From IMG/VR virus record IMGVR_UViG_3300028666_000062, positions 1 to 40,022 of that record: a DNA stretch of 40,022 bases; one strand, given 5' to 3'. The notes beneath the pieces were generated by a model. The model searched no databases. It had not been told where the DNA came from and saw nothing but the letters and a program-made list of their open reading frames with translations. The DNA comes from a virus. Below are positions 7,551-15,880 of the stretch, one piece after another; position 1 is the stretch's first letter, and each line of letters begins with the position of its first letter. A program made the position numbers and the translations under genes.

Positions 7551-7642
7551 AGGCGTACTGGCGGGACTTCGTGTGGGGGATCGTTCCCCTCATCGCCGTG
7601 CTGGCAGCCCTGGCGCTGCTCTACAACGTCACGGGGCCGTAA
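7547..7642 (+). CDS. 31-aa single-pass membrane microprotein
   Basis: GTG at 7547 overlaps the previous stop (GTGA). The peptide starts MKAYWRDFVWG, continues as a hydrophobic helix rich in Leu and Ala, and ends NVTGP. It is the last gene of the plus-strand block, and its last 14 bases overlap the end of a similar minus-strand microprotein. Confidence 0.45.
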   Translation: MKAYWRDFVWGIVPLIAVLAALALLYNVTGP

Positions 7643-7721
7643 GACTAAACAGGAACCACAAGAACACGCCGAATGTGGCTGCCGCTATGACGATGTAGAA
7701 CAGCCACGTTCCGCGCGTCAC
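7629..7721 (-). CDS. 30-aa single-pass membrane microprotein
   Basis: The minus-strand GTG at 7721 overlaps the stop of the large virion gene (GTGA), and the frame ends at 7629. The peptide (VTRGTWLFY, then a long aromatic-rich hydrophobic helix, ending SLTAP) is a clear membrane segment. It is the last gene of the minus-strand cluster and overlaps the opposite-strand microprotein tail to tail. Confidence 0.45.
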   Translation of the reverse strand: MTRGTWLFYIVIAAATFGVFLWFLFSLTAP

Positions 7722-10600
7722 GGCTCCGGTGTAAACCCCTGCGATTCGTCGCGACCGCCGCCGAGAAGACCGCGCACCTGTTTTTCCGTTTTGTGCATGA
7801 TGGCCCTGTCGTTGCGCTTCTGCGCCTGCAGGGCCTTTTCGCTTTGTGCCTTGTGGTAGTAGACCGCGAGTGCTTCCATCGTCGCCGTAACGAGCTTGTC
7901 CGTCAACGACTCCGGCTCGAAGCGCTGCTTGCCGTTGGGGCCGTTGGGGCGCGGCATGCCTGTTCCCTGCGCGAAGTGCGACGCGATGTCCCACGGCTCC
8001 GTGAACGGGCTCATCGACGAGAGCATGCTGCCGACGGTATCGAGCGTCGTCGCGTGACCGGCCATCGCGGCCTCGTGCGCGTCGGACATCTTCCCGACGA
8101 TGCCGGTCGTGGCCGGTGACGTGAGGTAGCCCATCGGATCGGTGACGAGCTTCGCGGCGTCGGTGATGGGACCGCCGAGTTCGAGTGAGTTCGCGCGCTG
8201 GTCGGCCTCGGGCCGGTTGCGGTTGTAATCGACTTGGCCGCGCGCGTACGCGAGTACCCGCGACGGGTTCTCTTGGATCGCGCGCAGCACGTTCTTCGGC
8301 ACGATCCCGAGCCGGAACGCGACCCACGGGCCGCCGAGCGCCGTGAACGCCTGCACGAACGCGGCCTGGTTGTGGTAGTCGCCGAGCCGGTCGTTGACCA
8401 TGTAGCCCTTCATCAACTCGTCGGCCTCGTTGCGCGACGGCCCGAGCTTCTTGTCGAGCGTCTCCAGCAGCCCAGCGCGCCACGACTGTTCCATGTGCGA
8501 CATGGCGTTCTGCAGGCCACCGGCCGTCTTGTCCCACCCGGGGATGCGCGACCACACCGTCTCACGCAGGCCCTCGCCGATGTTCGCCGACGCGCCGATA
8601 GTGGCGAGCCGGTCGCGCATGGCTTGGGGGACGCCCTTGCCGACGGTCGATCCGATCATGTGCTTCATGCCGCGGAACACGGCGGGCAGGCCGCCCGCCA
8701 GGTAGGCGAGTTGGCCGACGTTCTTGAGGCCGTGCGGGAGCGGGTTGAGGAACAACGCCGCCTGCATGAGTCCACGCGGGATCGACACGAGCTTGGCGAG
8801 CGCGCCGCCCCCCTCGGCGGAGTTGAGCCCTTCAAGCACCGTTTTCTTGCCGAGGATCGCCTGGAGTCCGCCGACGGTCGTCTGCGCGCCCGGCTGCCAC
8901 CCGTTGTGCGTCGTCAGGAAGTCGTGCGCTTCGCGCGCCGTCGTGTAGTGTTGCGTCGCGTACCGCATGTCTTTGAGTTCGGCGGCCATTTCCTCCGGCG
9001 TTCCGGCGAGGAACTTCGCGAGCTTGCCCTGCATCTGACGCTGCGCGGCGGCGACGGCCTTTGCCTGTTCTGCGGCAGAAACGAACTGCGTGACCGGCGC
9101 GGTCACCGGACGCGTCGAGCCGAGCCCGTTGAGGACCTGCTGCTCCTCGGCCGTGCGCGCGTTCTGGTGCAGATAGTCGAGGTAGCGCGTCCGTACGGCT
9201 GCCTGTTGGTTCGGCGACCGGAATGCCGTCGTGTCAGCGCGCTCGTTCTCGCGCGCGATTTGCCTGTTGCGGTTCTCGATTTGAAGCGCCGCGTTGCGTC
9301 CGTCGTCGGTCATCACCTTATCGAGCGTCGCGCGCGGCTTGAACGCGGCCTTGAGCAAGTCGGACGACGTAGTCGACATGCTGGAGTACAGCGCCGCGAC
9401 CTTCGGCAGCCACGGCATGTACTTCGCGACGCCTGCCGAGTGCGCGAGTGCGTTGAGTGCCGACGCGACCTGTTGGCCGCGCATACTGAGCTTGAGCACG
9501 CCGCCGACCTTCGTCGCGAGGCCCAGGCCGTCGATGTACGTCGTCGGGTCGCTGACGGTCTGCAACGCCATGTCCTGCCCGCCCTTGAGGATCGCCCCCA
9601 TGTACGGCTGGATTTCCTTGGGGAGTCCCTTGACGTACTCGTCCCAAAACTCGTGCGTCGGCGCGTGGAACAGCGCGCGGATGCTCTCGGTGTCGCGCTG
9701 GGTCGCGTCCTGTCCGTTGATCTTGTCGCCGGGGTGGAACACGTCGCGTGCGATGGCCCCTAAGACGTTCTGGAGGCGCTGAGACGGGTCGCCGGGGATG
9801 CCCTGCTGCCACATGCCCGCGTACGCGCCGACGCCGCGCTGGAGGCCGCCTAGCAACGAGAACACCTCGTCGACGGGGTGCGCGCTCGCCCACTGCCAGT
9901 TCTGCCGGATCGCGTTGTCGGTCGCCGCGACGGCGTGCGCCGTATGATCGACTTGCTCTTTGGAAAGGGACGGCACGATCCCGGCCTCCGCCGTCGCGCC
10001 CAACTGTGAACCAGTGGGCGTTGCCTGTTCCTTGCCCGTTGAGAATCCAAGGCCGGTTCCGCTTGCAGCCGCGTGCGGCGTGAACACGTTCGACGGGTCG
10101 CCGACACCCTCGCCCATTTCGACGTGAATGTGCCCCACGTCGCCGTCGTCGTGGAACACGCGCGCGTTGCCCTTGAACGCCTCGTAGAGCTTGCCGGTGA
10201 GCCCGAGCCGCATACCACGGCCGAGCACGTCGTTGACGAACTTGATGGTGTCGGGTGTCGCCTCGCCGGTAATCGGCGCGCCGTTGACGGAGTCCACGTC
10301 CATCGCGCGACCGGCCAGGTGAGGGTCGTTCGGCGCGAAGTGGTGGCCCTTGTTGAAGTCGTAGACGCCGAGCGTGTACCCCATGCCGGTAATGCCGTTG
10401 ACCTGCTGACGGAACGCGGGCAGCACGCCGCCCTTGCCCTGCTGCCAGTCCGTGTGGAAGTCGGCGACGGTATCGACGCCGGGGTTGAGGCTGACGATCC
10501 CGCCCTTCCCGCCTGCGGGCGTGGGCGTAGACGACGGGACGTTGAACCCCAGTCCATCGCCGCTTGCGGGAGCCGCCGTGAAGCCGAGCCCTGCGGTCAT
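7718..10600 (-). CDS. Large internal virion protein with N-terminal M15-like peptidase domain
   Basis: 960 residues. After a flexible Gly/Pro-rich start, residues 75-162 hold an M15/LAS-type zinc site: HLAGRAMD at 94-101 (HxxGxAxD) and GHIHVEM at 156-162 (HxH). M15 enzymes cut peptidoglycan cross-bridges, so this end probably opens the wall during DNA entry. The remaining 800 residues are helical and low in recognisable motifs, with a hydrophobic Gly-rich segment near 660-690, as in podovirus ejection proteins that cross the envelope. The ATG overlaps the stop of the upstream gene (ATGA). It is the last large gene of the structural cluster, the usual place for such proteins. Confidence 0.7.
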   Translation of the reverse strand: MTAGLGFTAAPASGDGLGFNVPSSTPTPAGGKGGIVSLNPGVDTVADFHTDWQQGKGGVLPAFRQQVNGITGMGYTLGVYDFNKGHHFAPNDPHLAGRAMDVDSVNGAPITGEATPDTIKFVNDVLGRGMRLGLTGKLYEAFKGNARVFHDDGDVGHIHVEMGEGVGDPSNVFTPHAAASGTGLGFSTGKEQATPTGSQLGATAEAGIVPSLSKEQVDHTAHAVAATDNAIRQNWQWASAHPVDEVFSLLGGLQRGVGAYAGMWQQGIPGDPSQRLQNVLGAIARDVFHPGDKINGQDATQRDTESIRALFHAPTHEFWDEYVKGLPKEIQPYMGAILKGGQDMALQTVSDPTTYIDGLGLATKVGGVLKLSMRGQQVASALNALAHSAGVAKYMPWLPKVAALYSSMSTTSSDLLKAAFKPRATLDKVMTDDGRNAALQIENRNRQIARENERADTTAFRSPNQQAAVRTRYLDYLHQNARTAEEQQVLNGLGSTRPVTAPVTQFVSAAEQAKAVAAAQRQMQGKLAKFLAGTPEEMAAELKDMRYATQHYTTAREAHDFLTTHNGWQPGAQTTVGGLQAILGKKTVLEGLNSAEGGGALAKLVSIPRGLMQAALFLNPLPHGLKNVGQLAYLAGGLPAVFRGMKHMIGSTVGKGVPQAMRDRLATIGASANIGEGLRETVWSRIPGWDKTAGGLQNAMSHMEQSWRAGLLETLDKKLGPSRNEADELMKGYMVNDRLGDYHNQAAFVQAFTALGGPWVAFRLGIVPKNVLRAIQENPSRVLAYARGQVDYNRNRPEADQRANSLELGGPITDAAKLVTDPMGYLTSPATTGIVGKMSDAHEAAMAGHATTLDTVGSMLSSMSPFTEPWDIASHFAQGTGMPRPNGPNGKQRFEPESLTDKLVTATMEALAVYYHKAQSEKALQAQKRNDRAIMHKTEKQVRGLLGGGRDESQGFTPEP

Positions 10601-11847
10601 TGGTTCCCGATGACTTGCCCGTTCGCGTCGTACAGCGGCGTGCCCGGCGCGTTCGGCTTACCCCACACCACGGCTCCCGATTTCGTCTTGCCCTGGATGT
10701 AACCGGACGGCGGCGTGAACGGCGTAGCGCTACGCACCGTCGGCTGCGGCTTGCCGGGGTTCTGTTGGTGCAGTGTCGTCGCCGTGCCAAGGTTGTTGGA
10801 AATCCATTCCTGCGCGACTTGCGTGTCCTGCTGTAAATCGCCGAGCGCTTTCGTGTCGGCGGCGATTTGGTCCTGAATCGCCTGCATCTGCGGATCGTTC
10901 GCGGGATCGTCGGAAACTTGCGACAGGCGGATATAGTTCTCGCGCAGGCTGACAATCTGCGCGTTCAAGTCGTGCGTCGAGCGCAGCGTGTCGGCAACGG
11001 CCGCGCGCACGCCCGAGTCGCCGCCGAGTCCCCGTTTTTGTGCCGCAACCATCGCGGCTTGCGCGCGGGTGTGCGCGGCGTCGGCATCTTTCGACCTGGA
11101 CTGTGCGTTTAGCAGCGCGGCCTGCGCGTCGGCAGTGTACTTGGCCGTCTTGGCCGCCTCGACGCGGTACGCTTCGGTGCCGGGGATTTCCATGTTCTTG
11201 AGGTGGTCGGCGCGTGCTTGTGCATACGCTCCCTCGTCGGCGTCCTTGAGTCCCATCGCCTTCGCGCGCGACATGGCGACTTCCATCTTGGCCGAGTACG
11301 ACTTCGGACCAGTTTGGAGCGACGGGGGAACGCCGGAGTACTCCGACAAGAATGCGTCGCGTGCTGGACCGGCATCGCGTTCGAGCGCGTCGCTGGTGAG
11401 CTTCTCCCGCGCAGCCGGGTCGAGTGAGTCCCACGGCGTCTTGAACACCGTCGTGTCAATGTGACCGTTCGCGTCGAGCGGAACAGGAACGCCGCGTTGC
11501 TGCGCGAGCTTGGTGAGTTGGTCGATCATCGTCGGGTCCTGGGCATAGTCCGGCCGTGCTTTAATCATCGAGCCGAGCCGCGTCCACTGCTGATCGAGCG
11601 AGTCGCGCTGCGCCTGTTCCATCTGCATGTCGCCCTGCTTAATGGCCTGTTTGCCCTGCTGGATTTGCAACTTCGCGAGTTGCGCCTGTTGCTGCTGCTC
11701 GGGAAACTGCCCGAGCGCCTGCGTGAGTTGCATGAGCGGGTTAGGTGCAGTGGCCTTCAGCAGCGCCGAGTAGTCCGGCGTCGCCTGCGGCGCACCAATG
11801 GGGGGGGTCTGAATCGGCGCACCGATGTTCGGGATGTTACCGGGCAT
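10597..11847 (-). CDS. Internal virion (ejection-type) protein, coiled-coil rich
   Basis: 416 residues from ATG 11847, chosen because the longer frame upstream lies inside the ATP-grasp gene. Long Gln- and Ala-rich helices (about 40-80, 190-300) alternate with Pro-rich linkers, and the last 60 residues are an extended Pro/Gly segment. There is no enzymatic motif. It lies between the ATP-grasp gene and the M15 protein, overlapping both ends, which fits a partner of the ejection apparatus. The call is by composition and position. Confidence 0.5.
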   Translation of the reverse strand: MPGNIPNIGAPIQTPPIGAPQATPDYSALLKATAPNPLMQLTQALGQFPEQQQQAQLAKLQIQQGKQAIKQGDMQMEQAQRDSLDQQWTRLGSMIKARPDYAQDPTMIDQLTKLAQQRGVPVPLDANGHIDTTVFKTPWDSLDPAAREKLTSDALERDAGPARDAFLSEYSGVPPSLQTGPKSYSAKMEVAMSRAKAMGLKDADEGAYAQARADHLKNMEIPGTEAYRVEAAKTAKYTADAQAALLNAQSRSKDADAAHTRAQAAMVAAQKRGLGGDSGVRAAVADTLRSTHDLNAQIVSLRENYIRLSQVSDDPANDPQMQAIQDQIAADTKALGDLQQDTQVAQEWISNNLGTATTLHQQNPGKPQPTVRSATPFTPPSGYIQGKTKSGAVVWGKPNAPGTPLYDANGQVIGNQ

Positions 11848-13186
11848 ACGCGTTCTCCTCGATTTCCAGGTACGGGGTCGTTCCCCATCCGAAGGACGCC
11901 ATCTTCTCGATGTCGGCCGTGATGATCTTCGCGCCGTCGGTGCGCGCCTGTAAGTAGGCCACGTCGATCTTCTTGATCGTCGCGGCAATCTGCTCGAAGC
12001 CCGCGTTTACTTGCCTGTTGCGCGAGACAGCCGTTCCAACATAGCCGAAGTCGTTGCCGACGGCGAGTCCCTCTTTGTCGTGCATCAAGCCCGCCATGAC
12101 GAAGTCGCCGTGCCACAACGACGTGACGCCGTTGACCGGAGAACCCATCGAAATCTTCGCGCCCTTGAGCGCGTCGTTCTCGGTTGGGTACGGTGGAACC
12201 GACACGCGAACGCCGTGATAGCCCTGCGACACGTCAACCAAGTGGTCGATTTCCCCGCCTGTTGCAATTTGGTACAGCACGCTGGAGAGACTCGTGAACG
12301 CGAGTTGACTGGTGAGTTCGCTGTCGATACCGAGACGCGGCGTCCATTCCAAGAACCACGCGCCTTGTTTGTTGACGACGGCGTTGATGTCGTACAGGCC
12401 CGGCGGCGCGTTATTTTTCCGCATGCCGAGCGCGAGGTCGTCCCACTTCAAGGCGCTCGCGATCTTCGGCGTCGCTTCCAAATAGAACCACACCGTATTG
12501 AGCGAGCAGCCGGTGGCCGGTCCCATGTCGCCGTCCATGAACTTCTTTTCTTCCAGCGTGCCTTCGTAGGGCCCGGTCCACGACATGCCGTTCCACCACC
12601 GCGCCGTCGAGAGTGCCACGCCGGGGACGCGCTCTTGGACGATGCACTTCACGCTATCGCCGAATCGCGGGATGACGAGACGTTCGCATGACGAGATGAC
12701 TTTCTCCGCATCGTCGACGAGCGTCACCGAACACCCCAAGTCGCGGTCGGGTTTCCACGCCCACCCGCCGTCTCCGACTTCTTGCTGCTTCGTGGACTTC
12801 ATGTAGGCGATGGCTGCCGTCACGGAGGAGAACGATTTTGTGGGCGGTACGAGAATGCCGTTCGTCTCTGCAAACTTTTGACCGAACGCGCGATCCATTT
12901 CCAAACGGTCCATGAACGAACCACCGCCGACGACAAGGCGGCCCTGTGCGCGCAGTCGGTCGGGAATGTGGCCGTTGTTGGTGCAATCGAAAAACCAAAT
13001 GGTCTGATGATCGGCCATTCCCCACGCGAACCATTCCTCACGGGAGGTTGCGACCGGCACGAGTCCGTCTCCGATGCGCTTTGCAGACGGCTTGGCACGG
13101 TAGACGAGAACAGAAGTACCCTCATCACACAAACGGCGAGCCCATGCAATCGACATGCCCTCCTCGCTCCAGAACGCGACGCGCAT
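11837..13186 (-). CDS. ATP-grasp enzyme resembling PurD (phosphoribosylamine-glycine ligase)
   Basis: 449 residues. The N-terminal 100 form a Rossmann-like pre-ATP-grasp domain ending in GGSFMDRLEMDRAF, where PurD proteins hand the substrate over. The ATP-binding half has WAWKPDRDLG at 142-151, CIVQERVPGVALS at 181-193 and DGDMGPATGC at 218-227, equivalent to the PurD Gly-rich turn. The metal site reads FLEWTPRLG at 278-286: the Glu and Arg are kept, but the Asn of the usual E-x-N-x-R is Thr. ATP-grasp enzymes join a carboxylate to an amine through an acyl phosphate. The substrate here is unknown. It sits inside the virion gene block, away from any nucleotide genes. Confidence 0.75.
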   Translation of the reverse strand: MRVAFWSEEGMSIAWARRLCDEGTSVLVYRAKPSAKRIGDGLVPVATSREEWFAWGMADHQTIWFFDCTNNGHIPDRLRAQGRLVVGGGSFMDRLEMDRAFGQKFAETNGILVPPTKSFSSVTAAIAYMKSTKQQEVGDGGWAWKPDRDLGCSVTLVDDAEKVISSCERLVIPRFGDSVKCIVQERVPGVALSTARWWNGMSWTGPYEGTLEEKKFMDGDMGPATGCSLNTVWFYLEATPKIASALKWDDLALGMRKNNAPPGLYDINAVVNKQGAWFLEWTPRLGIDSELTSQLAFTSLSSVLYQIATGGEIDHLVDVSQGYHGVRVSVPPYPTENDALKGAKISMGSPVNGVTSLWHGDFVMAGLMHDKEGLAVGNDFGYVGTAVSRNRQVNAGFEQIAATIKKIDVAYLQARTDGAKIITADIEKMASFGWGTTPYLEIEENAYAR

Positions 13187-14466
13187 TACGGCTGCGATCC
13201 CGGCGTCCCGTAGCCGTAGTTTGCCGGGGCCATCTGTTGGCCCGGGTACCAGTAGCCGCCGGGCGGCGTGTAGACGCTCGGGAACGAGTTCGGCGGCGTG
13301 TAGAGGTTCGAGTTCGCGTAGAACTGCGAGTAGTCGGGAACGCCGGACATGTCCGTTCCGCCCGGCTGCTGTGTGTTGCCACCGCTGTTCTGCGAGTAGT
13401 TCGCGAGCAGCGAGCCGATGGACGAGAACGGATTGGACGCGTTGGCGTTCGCGTACGCGCCCTGTCCCGCAAAGAACTCGCCGAGTTGCGCCTGTTGGCT
13501 GTTGAGCGAACCGAGCGCGCCCGCGTTGAACTCGTTGAGTTGGTTGCCCTGTCCGACGAAGTTCCCATACTGATCGAGCAGCCCCTGACCGAACTGCGCC
13601 GCGCCCTGTTGATTGCCGAGCACGGTCTGGTTGTACTGATTGCCGAGCGTCGCCGCGCCGGTCAGCATGTTGGACTTCTGCGCGTCGGCCGACTGCGCGA
13701 CGCCGAACTGCTGCGCGAGTCGCTGCAGCGTCTGTTGATCGAGTGCGCTCGACGTGGAGAGTTGTCCCTCGACGCCCTGCTGCGCGACCTGCTGATTCTC
13801 CCCCGCCAACTGCGATCCCAGGTTCGCGCGCGACGACAGCAACGAGTTCTGCGCTGCCTGTTCGGCCGCACTGATGTTCTGCCCCGGCGTCGCCGAGGCT
13901 TTGATGTCGTTGACGCTCTGGTTAAAGCCCTGCTGAAGCTGGTTCTGCGCGTTGGTTTGGAACTGCTGGTTAAGTCCGCCCGTTGCCTCGCGGCCGTAGA
14001 ACGCCTGCGCGCCCGGTGCGGTCCCGGCCAGGTTGGTGTTCGCGTTGCCGAGCATCGAGAGTTGCTGCGGCGTGAGTTTTCCGACGTTGGTGCCGCCGAA
14101 GTTCGACAGGTAGTCCGTCGCGTTTCGGGTGAGCCCGCCCGCGTTGATGCCCGTCGCGGCAGCGAGCGCCGCCGGGTTCTGTGCATCCTGAAGGTACGTC
14201 GACTCCGCGCCGGGGACTTGCGACCCTGCCTGTTGCATCGACTGCGTTTCGAGTCCGGTCAGTCCCGGCAGCAGCGACGTGTACTGATTCGCCTCGTTCT
14301 GCAACCCACCAAGCACGCCGAGTTCGCGGTTTTGCAACTGCTGCTGGTTGCCGAAGATTTGCTGCATCATCGCCTGCATTTGGCGCTGCTGCTGTTGCTG
14401 CTGGAAGTACGAGAAGATGCTCCCGACGCCACCGAGCGCGAGTCCCCACGGAGCGAAACCGGCCAT
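13186..14466 (-). CDS. Gln/Asn-rich virion protein, probable ejection protein
   Basis: 426 residues from ATG 14466 (TAATG junction). Residues 5-20 are hydrophobic (WGLALGGVGSIFSYF), then a run of Gln and a long low-complexity region rich in Gln, Asn, Ala and Gly. The last 90 residues are Tyr/Pro/Gly-rich (YTPPNSF, YTPPGGYWY). No Cys and few charged residues are present. A hydrophobic start followed by Gln-rich helices is common in short-tailed phage internal proteins. The call is by composition and location. Confidence 0.45.
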   Translation of the reverse strand: MAGFAPWGLALGGVGSIFSYFQQQQQQRQMQAMMQQIFGNQQQLQNRELGVLGGLQNEANQYTSLLPGLTGLETQSMQQAGSQVPGAESTYLQDAQNPAALAAATGINAGGLTRNATDYLSNFGGTNVGKLTPQQLSMLGNANTNLAGTAPGAQAFYGREATGGLNQQFQTNAQNQLQQGFNQSVNDIKASATPGQNISAAEQAAQNSLLSSRANLGSQLAGENQQVAQQGVEGQLSTSSALDQQTLQRLAQQFGVAQSADAQKSNMLTGAATLGNQYNQTVLGNQQGAAQFGQGLLDQYGNFVGQGNQLNEFNAGALGSLNSQQAQLGEFFAGQGAYANANASNPFSSIGSLLANYSQNSGGNTQQPGGTDMSGVPDYSQFYANSNLYTPPNSFPSVYTPPGGYWYPGQQMAPANYGYGTPGSQP

Positions 14467-14843
14467 TACTGTACCCCCTGAAGCAGATTCCACCCCTGCT
14501 TACGAAATGCGCGTCGTGCCTGTTGCGTCGGCAGGTGCAGCGTGCCGTACAAATCGCACGGCATTTCCACCAGTCGTTGCAGCAGCATCTTCGTCGCCGC
14601 GAAGCTCTCACGCGTGAGGTCGACGGTGAAGATGCCCGACACGAGCATTCCTTCGCTGCCGAGCGACGCCAGGCCCATGACGGCGCGCAGGCCGCCGCCG
14701 AAGAACGCGCCCGCCCACCACATCCCCTCGCCCGCTTCGGGATCGTGCGTGACGCTCCAGCGGCGGCAGTAGTCGCGCGCGAGCGGCAGCGCCAACTCCG
14801 GCCCGATTTCGGCGCAGAAGTTAACGAGCGGGCGCGGCACCAC
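14466..14843 (-). CDS. Putative acetyltransferase-like (GNAT-like) virion-block protein
   Basis: 125 residues from a GTG at 14843, overlapping the upstream gene by 23 bases. The body alternates strands and helices, and the end reads LHLPTQQARRAFRKQGW, like the last helix and strand of GNAT enzymes. The central LVSGIFTVDLT strand would be beta 4. The acetyl-CoA loop (Q/RxxGxG/A) is not clear, so this may be a degenerate or structural version. The substrate is unknown. Confidence 0.35.
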   Translation of the reverse strand: MVPRPLVNFCAEIGPELALPLARDYCRRWSVTHDPEAGEGMWWAGAFFGGGLRAVMGLASLGSEGMLVSGIFTVDLTRESFAATKMLLQRLVEMPCDLYGTLHLPTQQARRAFRKQGWNLLQGVQ

Positions 14844-15234
14844 GACCCCCCGGCATCAAGCCGAGTTGAGCGAGCATCTGGACGATCCCCTGGACCTGTG
14901 GGGGCAACGGTGGCGGTCCCTGCGGGGCTCCGCCCGGCGGCCCTCCCGGTCCACCTGGGCCCGGCGGCGGCCCGCCTTGCGGCGGCATACCCGGAGGTGC
15001 TCCCGGGGGCCCTCCAGCGGCACCTCCCGGCGCGCCGCCGCCCATCAGCATCTGAAGCAGCAACGGCAGAATCGCCTGGAGCGAATCTTGACCGGCCGCG
15101 GCACCGTTCGGCGACGGCTTGGCTCCCTTCGTCTGGAGCGCGGCCAAGAGCGCCGGGAGCGACGCGGGGCCCGGCGACGGCGCGCCGGACGGCGGGGCTC
15201 CCATGCCCATTGGGGACGGCGGCAACATGCCCAT
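14821..15234 (-). CDS. Pro/Gly-rich, collagen-like low-complexity protein
   Basis: 137 residues. The first 65 include a Leu-rich helix (LPALLAALQTKG, SLQAILPLLLQMLMGGG). Residues 66-110 are almost only Gly, Pro and Ala with triplets such as GPP, GAP and GGP, partly collagen-like. A final helix (VQGIVQMLAQLGLMPGG) closes it. This may be a flexible linker or fibre element of the particle. No family is recognised. Confidence 0.5.
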   Translation of the reverse strand: MGMLPPSPMGMGAPPSGAPSPGPASLPALLAALQTKGAKPSPNGAAAGQDSLQAILPLLLQMLMGGGAPGGAAGGPPGAPPGMPPQGGPPPGPGGPGGPPGGAPQGPPPLPPQVQGIVQMLAQLGLMPGGRGAAPAR

Positions 15235-15237
15235 CGG

Positions 15238-15393
15238 TTACTTTCTTCCCCGGCGCGCTGCGCCGTACGGTCCCTGAGCGAAGCCCGCCAGGGCGGAGAG
15301 CGGCTGCCGTTGCGGCAGTGGGAACAGGGCCTTCAGCGACGGGCGCTTGGGCAGTTGAGGCAGCGTCTGGAGCAGCGAGCGGCCCTTTGACAT
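15238..15393 (-). CDS. 51-aa basic protein
   Basis: ATG at 15393, stop TAA at 15238. The peptide (MSKGRSLLQTLPQLPKRPS, ending AARRGRK) is rich in Leu, Pro and Arg. It fills the gap between two virion-block genes with only a few spare bases on either side. No family is recognised. Confidence 0.5.
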   Translation of the reverse strand: MSKGRSLLQTLPQLPKRPSLKALFPLPQRQPLSALAGFAQGPYGAARRGRK

Positions 15394-15397
15394 GGCT

Positions 15398-15880
15398 TTA
15401 GCTTACCACGAGGGAGAGGGACGCCGACAACGTGCCCGTAGAGGCCGTCTTGCCGCCGGTAACCACCGCGCGGAACTCCCGGTAGGCGTTGCCCCCCTGA
15501 AGCGTCGAGCCGGTGATTCTGGCCCCCGAATGGTCAATGGTCAAGGGGGCCACCGTCGGCGGGTCGCCCGTAGCGTCCTGGAGCGTCACGATGAACTGGA
15601 GCGTGTCGAACGGCCGCACATGAATGACGCCCTGCTGGCGCTGAAGCACGTTCGGGCCCGAGCCCGGCGTCTGCGTCGGCAGGTTCCCGAATCCGACGGT
15701 GACCGACTGTCCGGCCGCGACCGTGAACGGCGCTGAGTCCGACGCTGCGCTGTACGACGCCTGTTCAACAGGCGCGGGGGCGGGTTGCGTCGGCAGTAAC
15801 AGCCGAGACTTGATCCCGCCCGGCGAGAACGAGTGGACCGTGCCGACGTTAGGTGCCTGGTGCGAACTCGGGACTGCCAT
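15398..15880 (-). CDS. Hypothetical virion-block protein, beta-rich
   Basis: 160 residues. It alternates short strands rich in Val, Thr and Ser (FTVAAGQSVTVGFG, LQFIVTLQDATGD, GTLSASLSLVVS) with no Cys and few charges, as in small head- or tail-decorating beta-sandwich proteins. It overlaps the stop of the tail protein gene by one base (TGATG). Its DNA contains the 17-base palindrome at 15758-15774. Confidence 0.45.
   Translation of the reverse strand: MAVPSSHQAPNVGTVHSFSPGGIKSRLLLPTQPAPAPVEQASYSAASDSAPFTVAAGQSVTVGFGNLPTQTPGSGPNVLQRQQGVIHVRPFDTLQFIVTLQDATGDPPTVAPLTIDHSGARITGSTLQGGNAYREFRAVVTGGKTASTGTLSASLSLVVS
15758..15774. repeat. Perfect 17-nt palindrome made of two opposed AACAGGCG sites
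   Basis: The sequence CGCCTGTTCAACAGGCG has two 8-base arms around one central C. It is the only place where two copies of the dispersed octamer face each other directly. It lies inside the coding sequence of the 160-aa protein. Confidence 0.8.

Noticed and set aside
7675-7707. Hairpin GTGGCTG/CAGCCAC as terminator between the two gene blocks
   Set aside because: Seven-base stem with a 20-base loop, no T-run, and inside the microprotein coding sequence.
8234-9763. Long plus-strand open frame (about 509 codons) opposite the M15 virion gene
   Set aside because: Arg/Val-rich shadow with no domain logic. The minus frame carries clear peptidase motifs and overlapped gene junctions.
12946-14481. 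Long plus-strand open frame opposite the Gln-rich virion gene
   Set aside because: Composition is the Arg/Leu-rich complement of Gln-rich coding DNA. It crosses the ends of other genes.
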